Below, in pieces: positions 1 through 9,079 of a stretch of 64,000 bases of DNA. Every line of letters begins with the position of its first letter. Position 1 is the stretch's first letter. The notes below the pieces were generated by a model. It searched no databases and was not told the origin of the DNA. It worked only from the letters and a program-made list of their open reading frames with translations. The stretch comes from Colwellia sp. TT2012. Its GTDB lineage: Bacteria; Pseudomonadota; Gammaproteobacteria; Enterobacterales; Alteromonadaceae. The translations under genes were made by a program, and so were the position numbers. The DNA lies in the NCBI RefSeq assembly GCF_001440345.1, contig NZ_LJYX01000006.1, forward strand, positions 806,001 to 870,000, in the 5' to 3' direction.

Positions 1-1
1 G

Positions 2-508
2 GTTATTAATCAATGTACTCATGCTTTTTTGACCGCGCCTAAATTGTTTCAATTGCTGCGTAAGTCAGCCGGTATTGGGGTTAAATTTGATATAGCTCTT
101 ATTGAACAAGTGCTGGTATTTGCGTTATTAGGCATGTTATTACTGTGCCATAAAGAGGCAGTAAAACACCAACTTATGTTGCATTCACTGCAAGGAATTG
201 ATGATTTACATTCATTAAATCATCACCTTTATCAGGTAATGGATATTAGCATTTATGGCGCATCAAGCTTAATGCTCTCTTTATGGCATATCGATGCTAG
301 GGTGATTAAGCAACTGAATCATTTAGATAAAGTGACTAAGCAAGCAACTAAAGCCAGTAGACATGATGAATTATTGTTGTTTATGTTATCTTGTTTATAC
401 GCGTTAGCAACGGGGCGTAAGGACTATAGTGAACTGGAACAAAAAGCTGAATTGTTAAACTTAGACGGTTTTACTGAGGTTAAGGCGTTATTATTTCTAG
501 GTAAATAG
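2..508 (+). CDS. 3' part of a protein with HDOD-like features (5' end outside window)
   Basis: The reading frame is open from the first complete codon at base 2, with no stop before it, so this is the C-terminal 168 residues of a protein that starts upstream. A TTG at 29 is an unlikely start. The piece is mainly helical and rich in Leu and His. The stretch GASSLMLSLWHIDARVIKQL resembles the late part of HDOD domains, where the typical pattern is a short residue, LL, LW, G/D, then a hydrophobic helix. HDOD proteins are often fused to receiver domains and act in signalling. The family assignment is an inference from a short motif; the full gene is needed to settle it. Confidence 0.5.
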   Translation, partial: VINQCTHAFLTAPKLFQLLRKSAGIGVKFDIALIEQVLVFALLGMLLLCHKEAVKHQLMLHSLQGIDDLHSLNHHLYQVMDISIYGASSLMLSLWHIDARVIKQLNHLDKVTKQATKASRHDELLLFMLSCLYALATGRKDYSELEQKAELLNLDGFTEVKALLFLGK

Positions 509-686
509 CTTACCGGCAGTGACGGAATTTTTTGTCTTATTTGTAAAGCAGCTATTAATTAGCAAAAGGGAAACTTCCTCAGCCACTCTTATACCAGAGG
601 GGGGCTGACCGAGAAAGTTATAATGAGCGGGTTTTGATTTTTACCTAGGGCTAACATATTAGTTTTATAGTAAATATTAGCTGGAG

Positions 687-1418
687 CTATTGACTTTTTC
701 TATGCTGACGGCGTACTAATAATGCAAAAGCAAACATTGATAACGCGAACACTGAAGGCTCAGGGATATCGGTTGTTGGGCCGTTATTGACTTGTACTAA
801 AGAAACATTATCAAGTAAACCACCAAGACCATTTTGCTTACCAAAGGCGCCAAAGCTTAAAGCCATTGTTTCTGATTGTGCGGTTAATAAAATCGATTGT
901 ACTGTCCAATTTGACTGTTTGTTACGTCTATCGTTGATGGAAAAATCAGCATCCATGTCTAAATCAAAAGCTATTGCAGCGTCATACCAAAAGACATTAA
1001 TACCGTTGTCGTTTTTCTTATTGGTGCGCGCCTGATAATAAAACGTTAATAAATAGTCTGCGCCTATGGTGAGTGAAGCAAGTGTTTGTGTCATTACTGA
1101 ATTTGAGGCGCCTCGACGGTGAGCATCAAGTTCAACATGGTTGCTACCATCAATTGATTTAGCAACAATATTTTTTTGTAATTCTATGCCATGACCTGCC
1201 GTGGTGACCCAACCTGGTAGGGTGTAAAAAACATCCCAGCCACTATTTTTATCGGCAAAGTCTTGTAAATCTGTTTGATGAACTAGGCCTTTAGCCGTTG
1301 AATTATCGGCAAATAGTAACTTTTCAAAACTGCCATTAGTGATCAAGGATGCACTCGCAATTGAGCTAGCAAGCAGCAGAGAAATAGAGTAAATAGTTTT
1401 ACTAAGAGTTTTTAACAT
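687..1418 (-). CDS. PEP-CTERM sorting domain protein
   Basis: A 243-residue secreted protein. Residues 1-23 form a signal peptide (basic MLKTLSK, hydrophobic core, ASAS). The N-terminal motif LITNGSFE is typical of DUF642/CBM-like PEP-CTERM proteins. The body is a predicted beta-sandwich with LDNVSL near its end. The C-terminus has the tripartite sorting signal: PEPS motif, a hydrophobic segment of about 15 residues, then a basic tail (RRQHRKSQ). In this family the tail is known to be cut by an exosortase and the protein is exported to the surface or extracellular matrix. No exosortase gene is in the window. It stands alone, convergent with the gene to its left. Confidence 0.85.
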   Translation of the reverse strand: MLKTLSKTIYSISLLLASSIASASLITNGSFEKLLFADNSTAKGLVHQTDLQDFADKNSGWDVFYTLPGWVTTAGHGIELQKNIVAKSIDGSNHVELDAHRRGASNSVMTQTLASLTIGADYLLTFYYQARTNKKNDNGINVFWYDAAIAFDLDMDADFSINDRRNKQSNWTVQSILLTAQSETMALSFGAFGKQNGLGGLLDNVSLVQVNNGPTTDIPEPSVFALSMFAFALLVRRQHRKSQ

Positions 1419-1599
1419 TGAAAATCATGTAAATAGCGTTAAGTTGCCGTTAGTATAGAGCTGCAAGAGCTGGCAACATATGGCTAAAGTGTCCAGTTTT
1501 TCCACTAAGTCAAACTCTCGCTGTTTATAATGAGTTTTTTGTCCTTGTTTTATCGCATTTAAGCAGTACCTAATTAATATTTTATCATTAAGGCTCTAC

Positions 1600-2229
1600 A
1601 TGAGTACCAAGTTATATTATCTCCATGACCCAATGTGTAGCTGGTGTTGGGGCTACCGTCCAGTTTGGGATGAGTTACAGAAAAACTTACCTGCTTCCAT
1701 TTCGGTGGAATATGTTGCCGGTGGCCTAGCTGCAGATTCAAATGAACCGATGCCAATAGCGCAGCAAGACATGATCCAAAACCATTGGCGCACTATTACC
1801 AAGAAACTAGGCACCAGCTTTAATCATGATTTTTGGCGCGATAATATGCCCAGGCGCTCAACCTATAACGCTTGTCGCGCGGCAATTTCTGCCCATAAGC
1901 AAGCTTGCCAAAAGCCTATGATAGATGCCATTCAGCAAGGCTATTATTTACGGGCTTTAAACCCTGCTGATCTTGAGGTACTAATTGCTTTGGCAAAAGT
2001 GTTAAGCCAGCAACAATCTGTCAACCTAGATATTGCGCAATTTACCCATGATATTAGCTCTGCGGAAACCGATAAAGAATTAGCTAGGCAAGTAAATTTA
2101 GCTAGACAGTTAAGCCAGCAGGGTTTTCCTGCCTTAGTGCTTGAAAGCAAGGGCATACGCCAACAAATCTCTGTTGATTACCGTGATTATCGGTCAACGT
2201 TGGCAGATATTATGGGCAAGGTGGATTAG
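1600..2229 (+). CDS. DsbA family protein (FrnE-like thioredoxin fold)
   Basis: A 209-residue protein with an N-terminal strand (TKLYYLHDPMC) followed by CSWCWG, the CxxC-type redox site of the DsbA/FrnE branch. The remainder is the helical insertion of DsbA-like oxidoreductases, ending in a conserved GFPALVLE segment (cis-Pro loop). There is no signal peptide, so it is probably cytoplasmic, like FrnE-type thiol oxidoreductases linked to oxidative stress. It starts at an ATG preceded by a weak purine-rich site. The length is normal for the family. A perfect hairpin followed by T-rich sequence at 2318-2350 probably terminates it. The physiological substrate is unknown. Confidence 0.85.
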   Translation: MSTKLYYLHDPMCSWCWGYRPVWDELQKNLPASISVEYVAGGLAADSNEPMPIAQQDMIQNHWRTITKKLGTSFNHDFWRDNMPRRSTYNACRAAISAHKQACQKPMIDAIQQGYYLRALNPADLEVLIALAKVLSQQQSVNLDIAQFTHDISSAETDKELARQVNLARQLSQQGFPALVLESKGIRQQISVDYRDYRSTLADIMGKVD

Positions 2230-2274
2230 CGAGATAATAGTTACCATAGTTGCTAGAGCAAAGATTAATTTCAG

Positions 2275-2321
2275 CAATAAAAAAGCGATGGTGAACCGGG
2301 CTATTTACTGAACTTGGAGCT
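2275..2321. repeat. Left arm of a ~47 bp inverted repeat around the DUF5677 gene
   Basis: Two blocks here recur as reverse complement at 3296-3344. Bases 2275-2290 (CAATAAAAAAGCGATG) match 3329-3344, and bases 2298-2321 (gggctatttactgaac...) match 3296-3319 with one mismatch. The seven-base spacer between blocks is not conserved. The arms enclose about 970 bases holding one gene, which suggests a mobile cassette or an inverted duplication of a terminator region. Confidence 0.8.
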
Positions 2322-2350
2322 GATTCCTTCATGAATCAGCTTTTATATTT
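2318..2350 (+). terminator. Rho-independent terminator after the DsbA-family gene
   Basis: A perfect nine-base stem, AGCTGATTC (2318-2326) with GAATCAGCT (2333-2341), and a six-base loop, is followed by TTTATATTT. It lies 89 bases after the stop of the DsbA-family gene and overlaps the inner edge of the inverted-repeat arm. Confidence 0.65.
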
Positions 2351-2435
2351 ATAACCTATTGAATTCATAGCCCTAAAAACAAGTGCAATAGCAACTAATC
2401 GTACAGTTAGTGCCGTAAATACAAGAACTACCTTA

Positions 2436-3155
2436 CTATTTAAAAGAATCTCGTAGAGAAACATAACTCTCAGTGTCAAAGTTTTTTTCTTCAAGTAGAG
2501 ATATGAAGCTTTGAATACTCGCTCTAGCCGCTGTCGTTACTAAGAATTTTATATAGGATTCATTGTGGTCTTTAATAGATGAGGCTTGTCCATTATCTGT
2601 AAGGTGGTTTTGTTTCAAGGCACTTATATTCCCATGAGTATCCATACACAACCTGCCATATACAGCACGGTAAGCCCCCTCACTTTCTTTGCCATCAATC
2701 AAGTCATATTTTTTAAATTTATCATAGATACTTAATGTATTGGCCTGTGAATGCTCACTAATTTTACTTAGCATTTTTTCACAGAACTCTTCATTCAAAT
2801 GATTAAAGTAAGGACTATTCTTATTACGACTGTATGACTGATAGCGTTTCTTTAGTTCGTTAGCTTCAGACCCAATTATATCATCTAGGTATGATTCATC
2901 ATCCAGTAAGCAATGAAAATCCAACCATGTTTCAATTATGCTTCTTAAGACTATAGGAGCACTAACAAAACGCCTATTCTCAACTAAAAACATTAATTCA
3001 TCACATAGTGAGTTTATGCGAACAAAAAGCAAAAGCAAAAACCCGTCACGCTCTGTGGCATTCCAGAATCTATTTTTTCCATTTTGAGAAGTAGAAATAA
3101 ACCTTTCTTTTTCTTCAGAATATCTATTCCACGCTTGCAAATATTGGCTATTCAT
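2436..3155 (-). CDS. DUF5677-like protein of unknown function
   Basis: A 239-residue, mostly helical, cytoplasmic protein. The segment LRSIIETWLDFHCLL (about residues 70-84) resembles the R-x-x-x-E helix of DUF5677 proteins, which occur sporadically in accessory regions and have no established activity. A later DTHGN motif (about 172-176) is the kind of conserved polar site expected in that family. The gene is strongly AT-rich and is the only gene between two inverted copies of a ~47 bp sequence, which supports recent arrival as a cassette. It is transcribed opposite to its left neighbour. The family call rests on pattern memory and should be tested with a profile search. Confidence 0.6.
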   Translation of the reverse strand: MNSQYLQAWNRYSEEKERFISTSQNGKNRFWNATERDGFLLLLFVRINSLCDELMFLVENRRFVSAPIVLRSIIETWLDFHCLLDDESYLDDIIGSEANELKKRYQSYSRNKNSPYFNHLNEEFCEKMLSKISEHSQANTLSIYDKFKKYDLIDGKESEGAYRAVYGRLCMDTHGNISALKQNHLTDNGQASSIKDHNESYIKFLVTTAARASIQSFISLLEEKNFDTESYVSLRDSFK

Positions 3156-3295
3156 TTAACAGTCCTATTGTAAAAGGATTACTGCTAAGTCATTGTATTA
3201 AATAAACTAATCGTAAGCAGTGTCATATTGTCGCATTTTTAAGTGCATGATAAATAATCATAAAATAAACTTGTAACCAAAAATGTTAGCTTTTT

Positions 3296-3344
3296 AGCTC
3301 CCAGTTCAGTAAATAGCCCGATGTAGAACATCGCTTTTTTATTG
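3296..3344. repeat. Right arm of the inverted repeat around the DUF5677 gene
   Basis: This is the reverse complement of the two blocks at 2275-2321. In this copy the region between blocks forms a hairpin (CGATGT, AGA, ACATCG) followed by CTTTTTT, so on the plus strand it looks like an intact terminator. The left copy has lost that palindrome. Confidence 0.8.
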
Positions 3345-3378
3345 AGTATGACGCTCAATATTTTACTAGGGCAAAAAA

Positions 3379-5640
3379 CTACATTTGCCAAGCATAACTA
3401 AACTTAGTAAAGACAGAACGCTCATCTCGGGTCAGTTGAGTTAAGCTATCATCTTGATAGCCGCCATCGGAATAACCAAGAAAGAATAATGTTTGCGGGT
3501 TGATTTTATAGGAATAAATCAGCTGGCTGGAGAAAAACCTGTCTTGTGCATCTGGCAGGTCATCAGGGTCTGCCTCGGTATATAAAGCTACATCTCTGCT
3601 TATATCGGTATATTGCACTACAAGTTTGAGTTTACTGCGCATACTAAATTGATAACTGAGCCTAATATCAGCTTGATGGGCGGTAAATAATCGGCCATCA
3701 TCAACATCTAGGTGAGAGTAGTTGTAGTTAATACTGGCATTAATATGTCGATTAACATCCCATTGGGTAAACGCTTCTATGTAAACCACATCGCCTAATT
3801 GTGCATTGGCAAAATCAATTTGTGTACCAAATTTGAAAAAGGTGCCAATATTGATATTGGCCACTGGCCTCATTTCAACAAAGGTTTTAAATTGTGTTTC
3901 TTTAAAGTATTGCTCTTCATACAATCTTTCTCTGTGCACTAGGCCAAAGTTAGTAAAAAACTGTTTTGTCCCTTGCATGGTGCCATGTATCTCGTACTCT
4001 TCTTCGAGTACCTGACCGTCTTGGTCGTAGGTTTTATCCCAATCGCCAAAATAGCCCCATTTCGTTAGGGCATCATTACTTTCACCGTAATAGGTACGGC
4101 GACCACCTAAGACTACTCGCTCGATATTACTGCGTGATTGAAAACCTAAATCGGCCCGAAAATCTTCGCTAATATTGGTGTAGCCGGCTTTTAAATTATA
4201 ATCTCGGGTACCACGAGAATAATTCACCCTAAAAGCTGTGCCTGTTTGCTTTTCACTGACATCAAAGTCTTGCATCACTGCCGCGGTATTTTTAGTATCT
4301 GATTGGGCCACTTGGTACTGAATGTTATCATTTTGACTGAGCCAGTAGGTGCCATCAAATGACGCCAATGTGTTGTGATAATTGTCAGATTGCCTGTGAG
4401 TCATCAAGACACCGACATTGTTACGCTCACCAACATCCATTTTATAACGTGCTATAGCGATATTAGATTTTTCATCTAAAGTGGCAATATCCGAGCCTTG
4501 ATTACCAGGCATTAAAAAGGAGGTGTTATTGTCATCGGCTAACATTAAGCCATAACTGTGCTCACCAGTTTTACCAGTTAACTTTAGCCCTACATCAGGA
4601 TCGGCGATATTACGGGTATGGACAAAATTAAAATTAGTGGTATCAAAGTATGAGGCGCCATCTAAGAAAAAAGGCCTTTTTTCTGGGTAAAATAATGAAT
4701 AAGTATTGTTAACATCCAGTTGACCGGCATCGGCTTCCACTTGGGAAAAATCAGGGTTTAGCGTCGCATTTAGTACGATATCTTGCGTTAAACCCCAACG
4801 AACATCTAAACCAGGCTCTACTTCAATATCACCGTTTTGCCACTCGCCGGGCAAGTCGGGTTTTTCATCTTTTCGTGATAAGGTAAGCGTTGGTGTTAAT
4901 TGAAAGTTCTTGCCTGGTTTAATGTGCTCAAAACCAATTAGTTGGTGAAACTGGCAGAGGTTACACTCTATATCGCGATCAAACATATTGGTGGCCATTT
5001 TAATTTTGACATCACGGGGGTAATTTCGCAAACCGGTAATATTCCATACCAGTTTTTCATCCGAATCAGGGAAACGTAGCGCACTAAAAGGAATACTCAT
5101 TTCAACCACATAACCAAAGTCAGTAATTTGTCCGGCACTTTCCCATATAGCATCCCACGAACTATCCTCGTGCCAACCATCAGTATCGTCCATACGAACA
5201 TCGGCTTGTGCCCCTAAGGGGTTGACAAAAAACTCATAACCGCTGCGTTCATCGTTAAAGGTATCGATAATGATGGCGACGCTGTCATCAGCCCATAAAC
5301 TATCCCGGTCTCGCAAGGATGCTCTAATATTTTCAGGATTGGGATCATAGGCGATAAAGGCAACGTTAAAAGAGCTGCCGTTTTCATAGAAGAACACCTC
5401 AGTTTTTACTGGCGAGGGCGTACCATCACCAGGACTCTTTTCATATTTCAATTCCATTTTTGTCGCCGTCTGCCACACGGCTTCGTCCATACGGCCATCA
5501 ACCTTGATAACCGCTTTATTGTGGGTTAATTGATAACGTATTCTCTCTCCTTGCTTGGCAGCAAGATTTAAGGGCAGAGTGGCAATAACAAGAAGTAATA
5601 GCGTGATAGTCAATTTTTGGCTGTTTTTTATCAAGGACAT
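3379..5640 (-). CDS. DUF5916 domain protein with N-terminal CBM9-like domain
   Basis: A 753-residue secreted protein, the usual size for this family. Residues 1-28 are a signal peptide. Residues about 40-230 form a CBM9-type carbohydrate-binding-like beta-sandwich (IKVDGRMDEAVW, then the DDSVAIIIDTF and GYEFFVNPLG patterns). The remainder is DUF5916, with NPDFSQVEADAGQLDVN and FYPEKRPFFLDG, which are hallmark strings, followed by alternating strands that look like an outer-membrane barrel ending in FSYAWQM (terminal aromatic). These proteins are common in marine bacteria and are suspected to act in polymer or oligomer handling at the outer membrane; no activity is proven. It is a single gene with a 360-base upstream region. 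Confidence 0.85.
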   Translation of the reverse strand: MSLIKNSQKLTITLLLLVIATLPLNLAAKQGERIRYQLTHNKAVIKVDGRMDEAVWQTATKMELKYEKSPGDGTPSPVKTEVFFYENGSSFNVAFIAYDPNPENIRASLRDRDSLWADDSVAIIIDTFNDERSGYEFFVNPLGAQADVRMDDTDGWHEDSSWDAIWESAGQITDFGYVVEMSIPFSALRFPDSDEKLVWNITGLRNYPRDVKIKMATNMFDRDIECNLCQFHQLIGFEHIKPGKNFQLTPTLTLSRKDEKPDLPGEWQNGDIEVEPGLDVRWGLTQDIVLNATLNPDFSQVEADAGQLDVNNTYSLFYPEKRPFFLDGASYFDTTNFNFVHTRNIADPDVGLKLTGKTGEHSYGLMLADDNNTSFLMPGNQGSDIATLDEKSNIAIARYKMDVGERNNVGVLMTHRQSDNYHNTLASFDGTYWLSQNDNIQYQVAQSDTKNTAAVMQDFDVSEKQTGTAFRVNYSRGTRDYNLKAGYTNISEDFRADLGFQSRSNIERVVLGGRRTYYGESNDALTKWGYFGDWDKTYDQDGQVLEEEYEIHGTMQGTKQFFTNFGLVHRERLYEEQYFKETQFKTFVEMRPVANINIGTFFKFGTQIDFANAQLGDVVYIEAFTQWDVNRHINASINYNYSHLDVDDGRLFTAHQADIRLSYQFSMRSKLKLVVQYTDISRDVALYTEADPDDLPDAQDRFFSSQLIYSYKINPQTLFFLGYSDGGYQDDSLTQLTRDERSVFTKFSYAWQM

Positions 5641-6000
5641 AGAGAAATATTAAATATTTATAAGTTGTTTTTATTAGGGGTATTGTCGCTTGAAAGTTGG
5701 AAATGGTTTGTTACTAGATGTAACAAAAAGTAACTGACTGGTTTGTTTTAGGGGTAGTGTTGCTGTATATACAACAAGGCTACGACTTGTCTCGTAGTCT
5801 CATCACTTTATTTTATTTCTTAGCACTAACAAAATGTCATAAATATTGACGATTTTTACTCATTTTTGCGGTAAATATTAACAAAACAGTAACTGTTTTA
5901 ACTCTTTAAGCTGAACTTTGCCTAACGGGCGTTATTGAGCAAAGGCTGTTTATCCAGAGTTTTGGGCCATTTAGTTTAATCTTTACCGCTCTCAGGTTAT
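5641..6000. other. Intergenic region, 360 bases, no gene seen
   Basis: AT-rich spacer between two minus-strand genes. It should hold the promoter of the DUF5916 gene. The only structure noted is a short perfect stem CTACGA/TCGTAG at about 5782-5799. No coding frame is convincing. Confidence 0.4.
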
Positions 6001-7206
6001 TTAAAGTGTACTCTTAGTGCGCTTTGTTAACGGTCGGCTAGACAAGCTTGCTACTTGGGACCAAAACTGGCTTGATATTTTACTGATGGCGTTTGATTCC
6101 GCGTTAATGAGTATGGCAAAACCTAGGTCTAAATCAGGTGAGTAGCCTATTTCAGCACGAAAACCTGCCACCCAACCGGAATGATAAATGATTTTTCGGC
6201 CTTTAAATTGGTAAATTCGCCAGCCATAACCGTAATGTGCATCGGTTAAATACTCACGCCAATAGCGCCGACGTAAATCTTTTTTCGTTCTGATCCTCGG
6301 TGTGGTTATTTCTGTTAACAGCGCGGGTGATAATACCTCAGGCTTATGGCCTAAATTGGCGATTAACCATTTAGCTAAGTCAGTAATACTGGCATTAATA
6401 CCGGCGGCAGGCGCAACTTTATAATAATCAGGGGTAACTTTTACCGTACGCCAGATATATTCTTTAATCTCGCGACCTTGTTGGTCTTTTTTACCTGTTT
6501 TGACCCGTTTTCGAAGGATATGGGGCTTGGCCGTATTTATCTGCTTTTTATAAACATCGATACCCACTGAGGCGTGCGTCATATTGAGCGGGGAAAATAC
6601 GCGTTCTTGTAATAAGCTGGCATAGTCTTTATCTTGGCTAGCTTCAATCGCCCCTTGCAACATACTGTAGGCTATATTTTGGTAGCCATAACATTTTTCT
6701 GGCGGACAAATCGGCGTAATACGTTCAAATCGACCGATAATTTTTTCCATGTCCCAGTTTTCATGGAGGAGATTATCAAAGGAATTTGGCATCAAACCCG
6801 TTGAATGACTTAACAGATGTTTGAGTTGTATTTTTTGTGCTGCGCCATCAGTGGCTAAAACAAAGTTTGGTACATATTTGGTAATAGGATCTGACAGGCT
6901 TAATTTATGCTCTTGCGCCAGCATGGTAGTTAGTGTGGCGGCAAAGGTTTTAGATACCGACGCTAAACGAAAAACAGTATTATTATCAATTTGATGGGAC
7001 TTGGTTTTATCGGTATAACCAAAGTTTTCTAGGGCAACAATGTTATTGTTTTGTACTATGGCATAAGCGCCACCAGGAATACTATATTGCTTTAGTTGCT
7101 TACTTACTTGCAGTGAAAACTCATTATTGAACTGACTAATATTAATAGCTGATGAGGATAAAGAAAAAAATATTACTAGTAAAGCGCAGCTCATTCGAAA
7201 AAACAT
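6001..7206 (-). CDS. Serine hydrolase, beta-lactamase class C / esterase family
   Basis: A 401-residue protein with a signal peptide (residues 1-20, ending SSSA), so exported. It has the serine beta-lactamase/PBP-like active site: SxxK as SVSK at 83-86, YxN as YQN at 175-177, and HSG near residue 342 in place of KTG, as usual in family VIII esterases and D-aminopeptidase-type enzymes. The order and spacing are complete. In this family Ser83 would be the nucleophile with Lys86 and Tyr175 as general bases. The substrate (D-peptide, ester or lactam) cannot be told from sequence. A basic insert (about residues 231-250, KRVKTGKKDQQGRE) is unusual. It is monocistronic. Confidence 0.85.
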   Translation of the reverse strand: MFFRMSCALLVIFFSLSSSAINISQFNNEFSLQVSKQLKQYSIPGGAYAIVQNNNIVALENFGYTDKTKSHQIDNNTVFRLASVSKTFAATLTTMLAQEHKLSLSDPITKYVPNFVLATDGAAQKIQLKHLLSHSTGLMPNSFDNLLHENWDMEKIIGRFERITPICPPEKCYGYQNIAYSMLQGAIEASQDKDYASLLQERVFSPLNMTHASVGIDVYKKQINTAKPHILRKRVKTGKKDQQGREIKEYIWRTVKVTPDYYKVAPAAGINASITDLAKWLIANLGHKPEVLSPALLTEITTPRIRTKKDLRRRYWREYLTDAHYGYGWRIYQFKGRKIIYHSGWVAGFRAEIGYSPDLDLGFAILINAESNAISKISSQFWSQVASLSSRPLTKRTKSTL

Positions 7207-7365
7207 AGATGGCTCTCAATGTTAAAATGGCGCCAATTCTAGCCATTTAGCCGCCAAATAAAAAGGCTTTAATTTTACTGCCACTTGAGCGTTACGACAA
7301 AAGCATGATCAATGCTAGCAACTTCGCTATAATCAGCGCATTCAATTAATGAGAAGCAATGACCT

Positions 7366-7722
7366 ATGAGCAATAATATACTGACCACCTTTTTGGCTGA
7401 AACAAAACCGACACAAGTGCTTTGGGCACTACAAGATAAAGCCAGTGAAGATTGGGTAGTCCTTGATTCGCCTAGCTTTGAAAACACCGAGGTGATGCCA
7501 CTTTGGTCAAGTGCCAATTTAGCTCAGCAGCACTGTATTGATGAGTGGAGTAACTATGTTCCTTGTGAAATTTCCCTAGCAGATTGGTTTGAATTTTGGC
7601 TAGAAGACTTAAATGAAGATGGTGTTATTGTTGGTATTAACTGGCAAGGTGATGAGGAATATTTGGAAATGGAATTAAGCGATTTTACTCAAGCGCTGGC
7701 TGAAATAGAGTCGTTAAAATAA
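7366..7722 (+). CDS. DUF2750 domain protein
   Basis: A 118-residue acidic cytoplasmic protein. The order of features fits DUF2750: an N-terminal helix, a VLWALQDK strand, PLWSSANLAQ, ISLADWFEFWLEDL in the middle, and VGINWQGDEEYLEMELSDF near the C-terminus. The family is widespread in gammaproteobacteria; its role is unknown. It starts at an ATG shortly after AATGAGAAGC, a plausible ribosome binding site. It stands alone. Confidence 0.85.
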   Translation: MSNNILTTFLAETKPTQVLWALQDKASEDWVVLDSPSFENTEVMPLWSSANLAQQHCIDEWSNYVPCEISLADWFEFWLEDLNEDGVIVGINWQGDEEYLEMELSDFTQALAEIESLK

Positions 7723-8177
7723 ATAGCCCATGCAAGTAAAGTGAGTAAACTGGCTGTTTTTAAACTTTATCTACTCAATAGTTTTACCACCACAGCTACT
7801 GGTGCTTGGTAAAACTCTTTGGTATATTCTTGTGCGTTCAAATAGGATTTTATTTGTTTAGTCATTTTACCCGTATTACTACATTATAATGAAAAAACCA
7901 CGTCTCATCACATAGACATGACATAAGAAAACAGGGTCAGTATTTGTTGAAAATATCGTCTTTTCAGTGTTATTCATCGGTTAGATAGTCCACTTATCTT
8001 GAGCATAGGTCGTTGTTTGCTTTCACTAGTATACCGCAATCTATTTGGGAAAATCATTTATCCATTATAGTTTAAGGGGGTAACACTTATTTAACTTTTA
8101 AGTGTTACATTCTTCAACTATTAATTATATTGCATGCAGTATACAATACCTAGGTTGTAATTTTTAGGTATGCAAAC
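7723..8177. other. Intergenic region with a perfect 10-bp inverted repeat
   Basis: 455 bases without a convincing gene. GTAACACTTA (8080-8089) and TAAGTGTTAC (8099-8108) form a perfect inverted repeat 70 bases upstream of the pilin-like gene. It could be an operator or a transcript hairpin. No promoter could be assigned with confidence. Confidence 0.4.
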
Positions 8178-8738
8178 ATGAGAGCAAAAGGATTCACTTT
8201 AATTGAGTTAGTCACTGTCATTGTCATTCTTGGCATTTTGTCTGTTACTGCTTTACCCCGTTTTATCAATCTAACTCAAGATGCTCACGATAGCGTTGCT
8301 CATGCTACCTTTGCTTCTTTTGAAAGTGCGGTGGATTTATACCACAGTTGCTGGTTAGTCAAATCAGCAGCAGGTCATGTTAAAGATCTAAAGTGCTTTG
8401 GCGCTGGCGATATAGACTCCACTGTTACGGGCTTTCCTTTAGGACAAGATACCGAACTTTATGGTGATAACGGTCAACAGTTAACGGGAGGTTTTTGTGC
8501 TGAGCTTTGGCAGGGATTACTCGAGCAAGACTTTAACATTGCTATGCATGCCGATAGTGCTTTTGGCGGCGAAAACGATATAGTTTATTGGTATTTTGGT
8601 GGCGCAATATCAGACCCTGATACCCATTGTTATTTCAATTATATCTCCGATAATCCCGCAAAAGGCCAAGAAAATTGGCAAATGCGTTATTACCCTGGTA
8701 CCGGTAAAGTCAGTATAGTCAGAGCAACATTAAGTTAA
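8178..8738 (+). CDS. Type IV pilin-like protein (class III signal peptide)
   Basis: A 186-residue protein whose N-terminus MRAKGFTLIELVTVIVILGI is a textbook prepilin leader: short basic leader, Gly before the cleavage site, Phe at +1 and Glu at +5 of the mature protein, then a hydrophobic helix. Mature residues carry several Cys (HSCWLV, LKCFG, GFCAEL, DTHCYF) that could form disulfides in the globular domain. It would be processed by a PilD-type peptidase and assembled by a pilus or type II secretion machine, neither of which is encoded here. It resembles MSHA-type minor pilins of Alteromonadales. As a solitary gene its assembly system is unknown. Confidence 0.85.
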   Translation: MRAKGFTLIELVTVIVILGILSVTALPRFINLTQDAHDSVAHATFASFESAVDLYHSCWLVKSAAGHVKDLKCFGAGDIDSTVTGFPLGQDTELYGDNGQQLTGGFCAELWQGLLEQDFNIAMHADSAFGGENDIVYWYFGGAISDPDTHCYFNYISDNPAKGQENWQMRYYPGTGKVSIVRATLS

Positions 8739-8766
8739 TTGTCACTAAACCACATTAAAGTCCCTT

Positions 8767-9079
8767 TATACCCGTTACCATTCAATATGCATGTTTCAGA
8801 GTGCTTGAGTAATTTCAATTCAAGGCGCTGTGATGAAATAATGGTTGTTCAGGAGAATATGCGTCCTGCATTCTCTAATAAGCTAGCATCCATGCAGCGT
8901 CTTATGAGTTACAGCAACGATGAAGTGATGTTGCTCAAACGCTTCTTCGATGGGTTTAAAATGACTTTATACCGCGTTAAATAATTAAACCATAGAGTGA
9001 CTATGCTTACATTTTTTTCCTTGCCTAAAGCCCTTTTAATTCCCACTGAAATCGAGCACTTTGAATGGTGACGGGTATA
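8767..9079. repeat. MITE-like element with 19-bp terminal inverted repeats
   Basis: The ends TATACCCGTTACCATTCAA (8767-8785) and TTGAATGGTGACGGGTATA (9061-9079) are reverse complements with one mismatch. The 313-base unit has no convincing gene; it contains the end of an 81-codon open frame starting at a TTG that I do not accept. Related ends occur at 13746-13803 and 42543-42589, so this looks like a dispersed non-autonomous repeat family. Confidence 0.7.

Noticed and set aside
2275..3344. Inverted repeat considered as integron attC sites
   Set aside because: The GTTRRRY/RYYYAAC core pair of attC sites was not found, and the arms are inverted rather than direct.
3806..4172. Open frames on the plus strand opposite the DUF5916 gene
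   Set aside because: They are antisense shadows of a clear family member with full-length coding signals.
8739..8984. 81-codon open frame starting at a TTG right after the pilin-like gene
   Set aside because: It starts at a TTG that abuts the previous stop, has no ribosome binding site, and most of it lies inside the MITE-like element.
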